Below, piece by piece: positions 1 to 8,070 of a DNA stretch of 64,000 nt. The position numbers and the translations under genes were made by a program. Source of the stretch: Pseudanabaena sp. UWO311 (GTDB lineage Bacteria; Cyanobacteriota; Cyanobacteriia; Pseudanabaenales; Pseudanabaenaceae); the NCBI RefSeq assembly GCF_006937785.1, contig NZ_SJEE01000001.1, positions 124,001-188,000 of the forward strand. The letters are read 5' to 3'. Each line of letters opens with the position of its first letter. The first letter of the stretch is position 1. Under the pieces are notes generated by a model. The model had not been told where the DNA came from, made no database searches, and saw only the letters and a list, made by a program, of their open reading frames with translations.

Positions 1-52
1 CGATCGCCTTGCATTCCTGCACAACGTACCAGTCCAAGAGGTGACCAAATGA
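1..52 (+). CDS. C-terminal end of a gene cut by the window edge
   Basis: A reading frame enters from the left edge in frame 2 and ends in TGA at 50-52. The visible tail reads DRLAFLHNVPVQEVTK. Its stop overlaps the next start in an ATGA (49-52), the junction style used through the rest of this gene chain, which supports a real co-translated gene. Too little is visible to name it. Confidence 0.45.
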   Translation, partial: DRLAFLHNVPVQEVTK

Positions 53-297
53 TTGACACACTCAAGATTGATTACCATCTCAGCTACTACAACGCCGCCG
101 CAAGTACCTTAGCTAGAGGGATTGACGACCCAAAGGAGTTTGCAAGAGTTGACACCATTCGTAAGGCTAGCTTCGTAGCGATCGCTCTAGAGATAGGGGT
201 AATAACTGCGATCGGTGCTGCCGATCTATCCCGTGAAGAGTGGGAAAGAACTATTTCTTGGATTAGTGATTACGAGAATAAGGAGATTGCAGCATGA
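49..297 (+). CDS. Small hypothetical protein of the integrated element
   Basis: An 82-residue protein with no family I recognise. It looks helical, with a moderately hydrophobic middle (SFVAIALEIGVITAIGAADL) and a charged C-terminus. The start is supported by an upstream AAGAGGTGA ribosome site and the ATGA overlap with the preceding frame. It overlaps the next gene by four bases (ATGA at 294-297), so it is the second visible member of a tightly packed unit ending in a primase-helicase. The context suggests a phage or plasmid replication module, but nothing in the sequence gives its function. Confidence 0.6.
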   Translation: MIDTLKIDYHLSYYNAAASTLARGIDDPKEFARVDTIRKASFVAIALEIGVITAIGAADLSREEWERTISWISDYENKEIAA

Positions 298-869
298 GGA
301 ACTATGAACATTACCCACAAGCGATCGAAAGACTTGTTGATTTCACTGAAAGCATGGCTACGTTCTTGGATGATCTTGTTATTTCGATGCTGGGTGAGGA
401 TGCAGCCTGGTCTAACCATGTTGGGGTGGAGAGCATCCCTCTAAAGTACGTCGAGACAGATGTTGCCACCGTTTACAACCATAAAAACAAGGTTTGGCGA
501 CTCCGTAAAGAGGCTAATTCGCTCTTACTAATCGAAACTGATCACCACGTAAAGGAATGGGCAGAGATTGTATCCGAGGTGAATGAAACCTGTAAGCAGC
601 AACGTAAACAGCTTGAGTCCCAACGGGGGACTATTGACCTAGCTCGCAAAGAAATTACACGGCTGGATAAGGTCATCACCGAAATGAAAAGTGATGTTGT
701 CAACAGGTTTCACAGCATCAATATCTTGATTGCAACTTCAATCCGCAATTGCGATATAGGTCTATCTCACTGGAAGCGAGATGAACGTCTTAAGCATTTG
801 AGAGATGTAGTACGCGACCAAATCAAGGAGGTGCAAAGCCATTGCCACTCCTACAATGACGACTTTTAA
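294..869 (+). CDS. Hypothetical coiled-coil-like protein of the integrated element
   Basis: A 191-residue, highly charged and probably mostly helical protein. The stretch from about residue 95 to 140 is rich in E, K, Q and R with heptad-like spacing, typical of a coiled coil. No enzymatic motif is visible. The start overlaps the previous stop in ATGA, and the end overlaps the next gene by 14 bases, so translational coupling is likely. It could be a structural or accessory factor of the replication module. I do not recognise the family. Confidence 0.6.
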   Translation: MRNYEHYPQAIERLVDFTESMATFLDDLVISMLGEDAAWSNHVGVESIPLKYVETDVATVYNHKNKVWRLRKEANSLLLIETDHHVKEWAEIVSEVNETCKQQRKQLESQRGTIDLARKEITRLDKVITEMKSDVVNRFHSINILIATSIRNCDIGLSHWKRDERLKHLRDVVRDQIKEVQSHCHSYNDDF

Positions 870-1158
870 CCAATTCATGCGATCGCAACTTTACCCAGTG
901 AAATTGCGATCGCTATTTTTCAACAAGTTAAAAGATATGGCAAAGAAACCACCAAAGCCGCTATCCAAAGCCCAATTACACCTTAAAGCTTGCCATCTCC
1001 TAGGCTTGCCCCCCAGTTGCATTTTAAATGTTGTCCAAAATTCGGGTAAATCAAAATACTTCATTCATTACGTGACTCTTTCTCCCAGAAAGAAAGCAAT
1101 TTACTCAACTGAGCTAGTTCCTGCCAAGGACTTAGAGAGGTCGAAACCATGCCGATGA
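856..1158 (+). CDS. Small basic hypothetical protein
   Basis: An open frame of up to 100 residues that overlaps genes on both sides (14 bases before, 10 bases after). An internal ATG at 937 gives a more compact protein starting MAKKPPKPLSKAQ, preceded by a purine-rich stretch, and may be the true start; the upstream part contains HIP1 octamers and reads less like protein. The product is basic (many K and R), compatible with nucleic acid binding, but no known domain is visible. It sits directly upstream of the HNH gene in the same unit. Confidence 0.5.
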   Translation: MTTFNQFMRSQLYPVKLRSLFFNKLKDMAKKPPKPLSKAQLHLKACHLLGLPPSCILNVVQNSGKSKYFIHYVTLSPRKKAIYSTELVPAKDLERSKPCR

Positions 1159-1448
1159 ACCGCAAACTTTATCCACCTGACTGGAATGCGATCGCTTTTG
1201 AAGTAAAGCAAAAGGCTCACTGGATTTGCCAGAAATGTGAAAAGCAATGCCTTAGACCTGATGAAGTAGCTGAAGCCCATAAAGATTGGGCTATTCATAC
1301 ACTCACAGTTCACCACATCGATCATGTGCCGATGAATTGCGATCGCAAAAATCTAATCGCACTTTGCAGCGTGTGCCACCGTCGCCAACACGCCCATGAC
1401 AAGAAATTTGGAATCACCACCCATCAACCAAGTCTTTTTCAGCTATGA
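1149..1448 (+). CDS. HNH endonuclease family protein
   Basis: A 99-residue protein with the layout of a small HNH nuclease. A first CxxC pair (CQKCEKQC, about residues 27-34) is followed by the core LTVHHIDHVPMNCDRKNLIA (about 58-77), then CSVCHRRQH (about 79-87). This gives the beta-beta-alpha metal fold with paired zinc cysteines. Such enzymes nick or cut DNA and are common beside phage packaging or replication genes. It overlaps the primase gene by ATGA (1445-1448), so the two are probably translated together. It could serve mobility, packaging or host-DNA attack; the sequence alone does not decide. Confidence 0.85.
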   Translation: MPMNRKLYPPDWNAIAFEVKQKAHWICQKCEKQCLRPDEVAEAHKDWAIHTLTVHHIDHVPMNCDRKNLIALCSVCHRRQHAHDKKFGITTHQPSLFQL

Positions 1449-4438
1449 AATTTTCCATCTTTGATCACGTTCAATTCAACAAAACAGGTAGGGCAATATG
1501 TCCATCGTGCCTACTGACAAAGGGGGAAGGATACCGCAAATACAATTTATCGGTATCACTTCAACCCGCCGATCATGGTGCATACACTTGCCATCGTGGC
1601 TGCACAACCGAGCAAATCAGAGAGTCGATCGGGGATGCAAAGCCACTTGAGAAAACTTATATCCCTACAGCCAAGCCGCCTAAGCCAGTCGAGTATAAAA
1701 GCACCCGTGAGATTGAGTCACGGGCGCAATTGCTATTTGAGACAGCAGGGTATAACGCCCCCAAGGCTCTTCAATATTTATTAGACAGGGGGATTCAATC
1801 AAGGACTTTAGAGTATTTCAAGATCGGACTTACTTACAAAAAATTTCAGTGTGGGGAAAATTGGGAAGATTATCCTTGCATCTTCATTCCCTACGAAATT
1901 GAGACGGGTAAATGGTTAGGGAAATATTTCCCTAACAAATGGCTGCCAGAATCGGAACGACCAGAACAACAAATGGCACAACCATCGGTAACCGCACGAT
2001 GGTACTTTACCTATCAACCTGATGGGAAAGAATTGTGGATTTGTGAGGGTGAATGGGATGCACTTTTATTAGGGCAAGCCCTCTATGACCAACAATTAGA
2101 GATCAGCGTCTGCACTGCAACTTGCGGCGCTGGTGGGATTCCTAAGGACTTGTCTCTCCTGATCCAATATGATCGCATCGTGATTTTTTACGATCGCGAC
2201 GATGCTGGCGAAAAAGGTTCTGAGAAACTTGCTGAAGCAATTGGCGATCGCGCCTTTGTCTCAACTATTCCCGCCCCCGTTGATCACAAAAATGGCTTTG
2301 ATATCACCGACGGCTTTAAAGAATTTGGCGATCAATACCTTGAAATGCTTATCCAAGCATCAGTTTCAGAAAATACTATTGATGTTGTTTCAGAGGAGAT
2401 TGCTGCGGATAATCCACAAATTGCTGCGGATAATCCACAAATTGCTGCGGATAATCCACAAATTGCTGCGGATAATCCACAGGCGGCGCAAAGCGCCACA
2501 GAGGAACCAGAGCAAGAAGTTATCCATCTAGACCGATACGACCCCGACGAACCGCCAATTTCTGAGCATTTCAACCAAATTGCACAGAAAAAACTATTCA
2601 GTGATAAGCACTGGGTTTGCATCAATGACACCTTGCATTATTGGACAGGCACACATTACGAAGCCAGTCCCGATCCAGTCGAAAAGCGTCGCATCAGTGA
2701 ATTTTGTAATAAATTTCTGGTCTACGATGACCGCACCAACAAGAGGACATACAAATATGCCAACGAGCAAAGCGTCAACGCTGTAATGAAATGGGTCAAA
2801 GTTGGCTTTGGTGTTGACCCTACAACCGTTAATCCCACAGGGTTAAATCTTGCTAATGGTGTATTAACTATTGAATGGGAAGGTAAAAAACCATCTTGGA
2901 AACTCAGAAATCATCACCCAAATTTGGTTTATACCTATTGCTCCAAAGTCAAACATGACCCCAAAGCCGATCATGAAACTTGCGATCGCTTATTAGTTGC
3001 GCTTGATGATGCACAGCGAGACGTATTTCTAAAAACCATAGCGGCATGTTTCGACTTGGCAAATGTGCGTAAAGTCATACCAGATCGTCTACGTGGTTTA
3101 CTTTTGCAAGGTGACGGCTCAAACGGTAAGGACACACTCAGAGAAGCGATCGCTGAAATATTTTCTCGTGGTATCACTGGTTGTTCCCTGCGAGATTTCC
3201 AACAATATGACGAGGGCAAAAAGTTCCCACTTGCCAAGCTGGAATACAGTCGCATCAATTGGGCATCAGAGAACCACTCACGCTTAAGCCTTGACAGTCT
3301 GCAATCTCTTAAAAATGTGCTTACTGGTGATCCGATTGACATCGAACGTAAAAACGTAGATGACTATGACATCAAACCCGCATGTATCGTGCTTTTGAAC
3401 TGCAACGAAGCACCGTCAATCGTTGGCGCACAAAAAGCCATTGAATCAAGATATGCGATCGTCAAGTTTGCCAAAACATTTACCAGTGACCCGCAATCAC
3501 CAGACGAACTACCCGCCGATCCACGATTCAAAAACGACCCCGAATTTCTTCAAAATCAAGTCTGTCCATCTTTACTCAATCGCTTACTAGATGCACTGGT
3601 TACTCTTATGCAAGATGGTATCGATTACAAACCTTTGGCGGGCGCAATTCAAGAAGCGAAAGAAGCAAGCTGCCATTTAATTAGATGGGCGGCTGATATC
3701 AAATTAGAACAGGGTCGTGGACGAATCAAAGTTGGCGATCTTTATGAAAGCCTTAAATCTTGGTATGTCGATCAAGGCATTGTAGAAATCGAAACTACCT
3801 ACAGAGGTACAGAGAAAAAAGAAAAATTTGATTGGCTTGACGATGGCAACCGATTCGATCCTTGGATAAAAGCATCTCGCATGATGAAACCAGCGTTAAC
3901 CAAAATCTTCCCAAGAGCAACTTTTAGCGGTCGAACTAAGCAAGGCTTCTTTGTCTATGGTATCTGCTCTGTAAATTTTGCAAATTCTAATGATTTTGAT
4001 TCATTTGATTCACCAGAGGAAGAAAATCAATATACAGAGATAGTTTTAGCCGATGAATCAAATGATGAATCAAATTATTTTGATTCGTATTTGGTGAATC
4101 AAAATAAAGCCAATCAAAATTTAAGTATTGGTGAATCAAATTTAAATGGTGAACCAAATTATTTTGGCGGTGAACAAAAAAAAGCTGACAACCACGCCAT
4201 TGGTGAAGCAAATACATCTGGTGAACCAAATCTAGGTGTCACTAATAATTACTCACAGAAAAAATCAAAAACTTTACGAGTTGGCGATCGCGTTCGTGTC
4301 AAAGCGCCGCATTTCTTAGCGGGTAAAGCAGGTGATCTGCTTTCTTGCGATCGCGACAGAACACCGCAAGCAATTGTCGGTGGCGATGGGTGGGCGGTAA
4401 CCCAGTATTTCAGTATCGATCAATTGGAGGCTTGCTAA
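1445..4438 (+). CDS. Phage/plasmid-type primase-helicase (zinc finger, Toprim, D5-like SF3 helicase)
   Basis: A 997-residue replication protein. The N-terminus has a zinc-binding layout (CPSC at residues 19-22, CHRGC near 50). A Toprim-like domain follows, with CEGEWDAL near 200 and FYDRDDAG near 248. After an Asp/Pro-rich linker holding four copies of IAADNPQ (residues ~319-346) comes a D5_N-like segment and an SF3-type ATPase with Walker A GDGSNGKDT near 557 and an Asn motif VLLNCNEAP near 655. This is the order seen in P4-alpha/D5-type initiator primases that start replication of satellites and plasmids. The last ~50 residues (RVGDRVRVK...) resemble a small KOW/SH3-like barrel, a feature shared with the next gene. 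An Asn/Glu/Ser-rich, low-complexity stretch lies at ~845-925. No integrase is visible in the window. Confidence 0.88.
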   Translation: MKFSIFDHVQFNKTGRAICPSCLLTKGEGYRKYNLSVSLQPADHGAYTCHRGCTTEQIRESIGDAKPLEKTYIPTAKPPKPVEYKSTREIESRAQLLFETAGYNAPKALQYLLDRGIQSRTLEYFKIGLTYKKFQCGENWEDYPCIFIPYEIETGKWLGKYFPNKWLPESERPEQQMAQPSVTARWYFTYQPDGKELWICEGEWDALLLGQALYDQQLEISVCTATCGAGGIPKDLSLLIQYDRIVIFYDRDDAGEKGSEKLAEAIGDRAFVSTIPAPVDHKNGFDITDGFKEFGDQYLEMLIQASVSENTIDVVSEEIAADNPQIAADNPQIAADNPQIAADNPQAAQSATEEPEQEVIHLDRYDPDEPPISEHFNQIAQKKLFSDKHWVCINDTLHYWTGTHYEASPDPVEKRRISEFCNKFLVYDDRTNKRTYKYANEQSVNAVMKWVKVGFGVDPTTVNPTGLNLANGVLTIEWEGKKPSWKLRNHHPNLVYTYCSKVKHDPKADHETCDRLLVALDDAQRDVFLKTIAACFDLANVRKVIPDRLRGLLLQGDGSNGKDTLREAIAEIFSRGITGCSLRDFQQYDEGKKFPLAKLEYSRINWASENHSRLSLDSLQSLKNVLTGDPIDIERKNVDDYDIKPACIVLLNCNEAPSIVGAQKAIESRYAIVKFAKTFTSDPQSPDELPADPRFKNDPEFLQNQVCPSLLNRLLDALVTLMQDGIDYKPLAGAIQEAKEASCHLIRWAADIKLEQGRGRIKVGDLYESLKSWYVDQGIVEIETTYRGTEKKEKFDWLDDGNRFDPWIKASRMMKPALTKIFPRATFSGRTKQGFFVYGICSVNFANSNDFDSFDSPEEENQYTEIVLADESNDESNYFDSYLVNQNKANQNLSIGESNLNGEPNYFGGEQKKADNHAIGEANTSGEPNLGVTNNYSQKKSKTLRVGDRVRVKAPHFLAGKAGDLLSCDRDRTPQAIVGGDGWAVTQYFSIDQLEAC
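2399..2482 (+). repeat. 21-bp in-frame tandem repeat, four copies
   Basis: Four head-to-tail copies of a 21-bp unit starting ATTGCTGCGG; only the last base of the fourth copy differs. The unit is a multiple of three and encodes IAADNPQ each time. It lies in the linker between the Toprim and helicase domains, so copy-number change would alter linker length without breaking the frame. Near-identity of the copies points to recent expansion. Confidence 0.95.
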
Positions 4439-4747
4439 ATGTCTGAGCTTACGGAAATTGCAGCCATAATTCTTAAGCATCTCTCGGATGCTATGCTCAG
4501 TGCTGCTTCTGAGCTATCCAAAGGCAAAAATAGCGATCCCATTATCGAAAGCTCAAAACCTGAAACAGCTATCTTAAATGTCGGCTGTCATGTCATTTTC
4601 GATCTGAAAAACGGTAAACGGTATGGCGCTATTGTAAACAAGCTTGATGGCGATCGCCTTGAAGTCGAGAATAAGGAGATAGGTAAAAGCTGGACTATAT
4701 CTATATCTGACGTGATTCAAGTTGTCAAAGGAGACTTTTATTATTGA
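4439..4747 (+). CDS. Small protein with KOW/SH3-like C-terminus, follows the primase
   Basis: A 102-residue protein whose ATG follows the primase TAA directly (TAAATG), so translation is probably coupled. The N-terminal half is helical. The C-terminal half (NVGCHVIFDLKNGKRYGAIV) looks like a small beta-barrel of the KOW/SH3 kind and is similar in style to the last 50 residues of the primase. This suggests an accessory factor touching nucleic acid or the helicase. No family name is certain. It is the last gene of the unit. Confidence 0.55.
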   Translation: MSELTEIAAIILKHLSDAMLSAASELSKGKNSDPIIESSKPETAILNVGCHVIFDLKNGKRYGAIVNKLDGDRLEVENKEIGKSWTISISDVIQVVKGDFYY

Positions 4748-4750
4748 TAA

Positions 4751-4861
4751 TTGGCTTACGAAATTGGCTAGCTTGCGTAAATATCCATTATCGTAAGCTA
4801 GGGGTTTTTAAGCAAATTCGTAAGCCAACTCTAAATAGAGATAGCTTACGAGCTGGTAGTC
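4751..4861. repeat. Cluster of related inverted and direct copies of a CTTACGA-type motif
   Basis: TTGGCTTACGAA (4751-4762) and its exact reverse complement TTCGTAAGCCAA (4817-4828) enclose a second, imperfect pair: TAGCTTGCG (4769-4777) and TCGTAAGCTA (4791-4800). Another TAGCTTACGA copy follows at 4852-4861. Five related copies in 110 bp just after the replication genes could be an iteron-like origin, a terminator region or the element boundary. Which of these is an inference. Confidence 0.6.
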
Positions 4862-4964
4862 GTTACAAAATAGCGGTAGTGATTGAGTTGTAATGGATTG
4901 CAGATTTTAGATTCATGTTTGAATAGTTCTAGAGGAAAATGGAGATAGCTTAAGGCAGAGGTAT

Positions 4965-5417
4965 ATGGCAATGGGTCTGTATGAGTCGGATTTTTATCGT
5001 TGGACAATAGAGCAATCTGAAAAATTACGATCATGTGAAGTTGATGGGCTTGACTCAAAAAATCTAGCTAAAGAGATTGAATCTTTGGGGAGGCAAGAAA
5101 GTAGAGAGTTGCGGACTCACTTTAATGTTTTGCTTGGTCATTTGCTAAAGTGGCATTTACTGCCAAAAGAGCATAGTAAAGTTTGGCAAGTGACAATTGA
5201 CAGCGAACGTCGGGAAGTTCACTGGATCTTGAGGGATAGCCCTAGCCTCAAAGATAAGCTTAGAGAAATAATTAAAGATAGTTATGAGGCGGCATTATAT
5301 ATAGTGGTGCTTGAAACTCCTCTGGGTGCTAAAAGTGTGCCTCAAGAATGTCCTTATACGATTGAACAAATTTTGGATTTAAATTTTCCTGAAGATATCG
5401 CTAAAGAGTTGGACTAA
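4965..5417 (+). CDS. DUF29 family protein
   Basis: A 150-residue protein with the typical DUF29 pattern: an N-terminal LYESDFYRWTIEQSEKLR motif, then LAKEIESLGRQESRELRTH, then a stretch with LLGHLLKWHLLPKEHS and a C-terminal EECPYT/LDLNFPED-like tail. DUF29 proteins are common and multi-copy in cyanobacteria; their function is unknown. The start at 4965 (MAMGLYESD) could equally be the ATG at 4971. It stands alone after the integrated element and is followed by a long palindrome. Confidence 0.9.
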   Translation: MAMGLYESDFYRWTIEQSEKLRSCEVDGLDSKNLAKEIESLGRQESRELRTHFNVLLGHLLKWHLLPKEHSKVWQVTIDSERREVHWILRDSPSLKDKLREIIKDSYEAALYIVVLETPLGAKSVPQECPYTIEQILDLNFPEDIAKELD

Positions 5418-5480
5418 AGTAAGTGATTTAGTTGGATTTTGGTTGTGATAGCGATCGCTCTATAAGCTTAAATTTTCCTG

Positions 5481-5539
5481 ATAGCAATAAAGATAAAAGT
5501 TGCCGTGCAAAGCACGGCAACTTTTATCTTTATTGCTAT
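5481..5539. repeat. Perfect palindrome, 28-bp arms, AAA loop
   Basis: Left arm 5481-5508 and right arm 5512-5539 are perfect reverse complements around a 3-base loop, with core GTGC-AAA-GCAC. It lies between two plus-strand genes, 63 bases after a stop codon. No clear T-run follows, so it is not a standard intrinsic terminator, although the stem could block transcription. It belongs to the window-wide GC-NNN-GC set. Confidence 0.95.
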
Positions 5540-5591
5540 AGAGTAGATAAATCGTCTTAATCTATTGGTAAACCTAGCTAGAACTAATTTT

Positions 5592-6062
5592 ATGTCGTCA
5601 AATAGTTCAACTACGCTATCTATGCAAACGGCGATCGCGAATGGAGCTTTACGAAGAGTGCATCACATTGCTCTGAATGTGCGGGACATGCAGGTTTCTT
5701 GTAATTTTTATGGCAACATTTTGGGACTGCATCAACTTGTTGGTGATGAGATTCCTAGTACTTTAGTTAATCTAGTAGCAGCAGGCAAAGTTGCGAATTT
5801 TAGAACTCCTGATGGCACTGTTCTCGATTTGTTTTGGGAACCTGAACTTACGCCGCCCGATCCTGATCCGCAGCAGCAATTTACTCGTGCTAATCATCTA
5901 GCCTTTGATATTGCTCCAGAACTTTTTGAGCAAGCGGTATCGGTATTGCGATCGCAGCAAGTCCAAATTGAGGGTGAGCCTGTTACTCGTCCTACTGGTA
6001 GAGGCATTTATTTTTATGACCCCGATGGATTTCTGATTGAAATACGCTGCGATCCTAGTTGA
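5592..6062 (+). CDS. VOC (glyoxalase/dioxygenase fold) family protein
   Basis: About 156 residues from the ATG at 5592; an upstream TTG at 5565 would add nine residues. The pattern is a single vicinal-oxygen-chelate unit: RVHHIALNVRDM at the first beta strand with the metal-ligand His, SCNFYGNILGLHQL, TPDGTVLDLFW with a mid-domain ligand region, then NHLAFDI and a final YFYDPDGFLIEIR, which carries the usual C-terminal Glu ligand. The family includes glyoxalase I, extradiol dioxygenases and fosfomycin-resistance proteins. Substrate cannot be read from the sequence. It is a lone gene between a palindrome and a convergent neighbour. Confidence 0.88.
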   Translation: MSSNSSTTLSMQTAIANGALRRVHHIALNVRDMQVSCNFYGNILGLHQLVGDEIPSTLVNLVAAGKVANFRTPDGTVLDLFWEPELTPPDPDPQQQFTRANHLAFDIAPELFEQAVSVLRSQQVQIEGEPVTRPTGRGIYFYDPDGFLIEIRCDPS

Positions 6063-6123
6063 CACAAAAGTTACGACATTTAAAAAACTAATGCTCGCGA
6101 AGTGGACAGTATCAGCTTTTGAC

Positions 6124-6675
6124 TTAAGTTAGCTTTGCATCAATAAATTTTTGCCAAGTCTCGTTGGGCAGCCAAATTTTATGTAAATCCGCGATCGCTT
6201 GTTCGCGATCGCAATTGAGATGCAAGCGACGATAGAGATAGACAAAGGCAGAAACGCGCATATTCTTAGCACAATGGACAAAAATTCTTTGCTGTTGGCG
6301 TTGTTCCATTGCTTGCAGGAATTTGTCTAAATCTGCCATCGTTGGAGTTTTCCAATTTACAGGAATGGCTATATATTCCATTCCGAAAGATTGGACTAGT
6401 TGTGCTTCATTAGCAATCGCTCCGTCAGAAGTCGGTAAAGCCAAATTAATTACTGTTTCATAACCAGCATCAGCAATTGTCCGAAACTGTTTGACAGTTG
6501 GCTGTCCTGCTGTGGCTAGGTTATCGGAAATTTGCAGAAAGTTAATAATTTCTGCTAAACGATCACTATTTTGGTTCATAAATAATTTAGTTCCCATTTC
6601 TGTCTTGGCTGAGAAAAATAGATACAGAATCAAGAATGCGATTCCTCCCAAAAGTTGAAACCAACGATTATCCAT
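6124..6675 (-). CDS. Membrane-anchored tyrosine-phosphatase-like protein with altered signature loop
   Basis: A 183-residue protein. Residues ~6-22 (FQLLGGIAFLILYLFF) form one membrane anchor. The rest resembles the DSP/PTP-like fold found in cyanobacterial 'protein tyrosine phosphatase family' proteins: ISDNLATAGQP early, then VHCAKNMRVSAF around residues 133-144. The classical loop is HCx5R. Here Arg is at C+5 and Val at C+6, with Asn where Gly is usual. This variant recurs, to my memory, in a subfamily, so it may be a changed specificity or an inactive, binding-only protein. It is divergent from the multicopper oxidase gene; the 235-bp gap between them must hold both promoters. Confidence 0.7.
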   Translation of the reverse strand: MDNRWFQLLGGIAFLILYLFFSAKTEMGTKLFMNQNSDRLAEIINFLQISDNLATAGQPTVKQFRTIADAGYETVINLALPTSDGAIANEAQLVQSFGMEYIAIPVNWKTPTMADLDKFLQAMEQRQQQRIFVHCAKNMRVSAFVYLYRRLHLNCDREQAIADLHKIWLPNETWQKFIDAKLT

Positions 6676-6910
6676 AGTTTTTTAAGGTATTTGATTTGAA
6701 AATTGATTGGTGCTTATCGAGTCTCAAAACAAGAAATGTAGTCTACTTATAGGTCTAATAGAGTGTCTCATTATATTGAGATTAGATGAAAAAAGTCGTG
6801 ATCGCAATTAGCTTGAAACTGACAATGTCATAGTGGCGTAACTTCATAAGTCAAAAGTATAGTAAAGTTCGCTAAAATAAATAGGAATTAATTGCAAGTA
6901 GATATACTTA

Positions 6911-7927
6911 ATGGATCGACAACGCAGAAAAATATTAGAGTTGGGGCTTGGGGGAATGGGATTAATCGGCGGCGCGATCGCTTGTAGTCCGATCATCTCA
7001 AATCACAATAACGATCAGGATAAATCTTCAAGCAATCCGCCGAAAAAAATTGTGATTCCATCGATGAAACTTACAGAAGCATCGCAGGAAAGAATCAAAG
7101 TAAGCGGACTCGACCCGATCGCGACTTTACGAGAATTTGATTATGGGAAAGTTACCCAAGAAAATGGTCGCACAGTACGAGAGTTTCAGCTAACGGCGCA
7201 AAGTAAGACCGTAAAGTTAGACGCGGCGACTGACTTTATTACTTGGAATGTCAATGATCGCGTGCCTGGTCCAACCCTCAGAGCAACAGAAGGCGATCGA
7301 GTGCGAATTGCTTTTGCTAATAAAGGTGGGCATTCTCATTCATTGCACTTTCACGGTGAACATGCTGCGGAAATGGATGGAGTGAAACCAATCCGTAATG
7401 GTGCTGCGACTATCTATGAGTTTGATGCAATGCCCTATGGAGTGCATCTCTATCACTGTCATATTGAGCCAGTTGCCCGTCATATCAGCAAAGGTCTATA
7501 TGGCATGTTCATCATCGATCCGCCCACACCTCGACCACCTGCGGATGAGATAGTTTTAATCATGGCTGGCTATGACACCAATGGAGATGGGCGCAATGAG
7601 ATGTATGCCTTTAATGGTCTACCTCACTTTTATATGCAGCAGCCGATCGCAGTCCAGCAAAATCAGTTATTGCGCTTATATGTCCTTAATATGATTGAGT
7701 ATGACCCAGTAGCAACATTTCATGTCCATGCCAATATGTTTCAGGTTTATCGTACTGGGCGCAGCATGTCTCCAAGTGAGGAGAGTGATGTGATCACAAT
7801 GGGGACTGCCGAGCGACATATTCTGGAGTTGACCTATCGATTTACGGGTAAATATATGTTTCATCCACACCAAGATACGATCGCTGATGCTGGCTGTATG
7901 GGTTTGTTTGATGTGGTTGCTAGTTAA
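6911..7927 (+). CDS. Two-domain multicopper oxidase, exported (probable Tat signal)
   Basis: A 338-residue cupredoxin protein. The N-terminus DRQRRKILELG followed by a Gly-rich hydrophobic stretch suggests twin-arginine export; the Cys at residue 25 (GGAIAC) may be a lipid anchor. Copper ligands are visible: HSHSLHFHGEH (~139-149), YHCHIEPVARH (~181-191), FHVHANMFQV (~274-283) and FHPHQDTIADAGCMG (~317-331). The protein is shorter than three-domain laccases. The next genes are a lipoprotein and an Ftr1 permease. In fungi and some bacteria a ferroxidase feeds Fe(III) to Ftr1, so a ferroxidase role in the periplasm is the best inference. Nitrite-reductase-like or other laccase activity is possible. 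Confidence 0.85.
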   Translation: MDRQRRKILELGLGGMGLIGGAIACSPIISNHNNDQDKSSSNPPKKIVIPSMKLTEASQERIKVSGLDPIATLREFDYGKVTQENGRTVREFQLTAQSKTVKLDAATDFITWNVNDRVPGPTLRATEGDRVRIAFANKGGHSHSLHFHGEHAAEMDGVKPIRNGAATIYEFDAMPYGVHLYHCHIEPVARHISKGLYGMFIIDPPTPRPPADEIVLIMAGYDTNGDGRNEMYAFNGLPHFYMQQPIAVQQNQLLRLYVLNMIEYDPVATFHVHANMFQVYRTGRSMSPSEESDVITMGTAERHILELTYRFTGKYMFHPHQDTIADAGCMGLFDVVAS

Positions 7928-7957
7928 AGAGCATCAGCATTTTTATTTACATAAATA

Positions 7958-7976
7958 CTTATTGATAATTATTAGC
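7958..7976 (+). promoter_or_regulatory. Candidate Fur box
   Basis: CTTATTGATAATTATTAGC matches the classical 19-base Fur consensus at 14 of 19 positions, including an intact GATAAT centre. It lies between the oxidase and the lipoprotein/Ftr1 genes. This is a by-eye match in AT-rich DNA, so chance is possible; the iron-uptake context raises its value. Confidence 0.35.
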
Positions 7977-8070
7977 AACTTTCATGTTCTAATATTTGTA
8001 GATCACTTATTGCAAATAAATGGCATTACCTAGTTTTTCAATTACCCTTTTTCACCATTTAGCTATCTTC

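Noticed and set aside
2332-2631. Minus-strand frame with CGLSAAI repeats
   Set aside because: It is the complement of the 21-bp tandem repeat inside the primase gene.
4846-5058. 70-codon minus-strand frame before DUF29
   Set aside because: It overlaps the DUF29 start and the repeat cluster, and lacks a ribosome site or recognisable domain.
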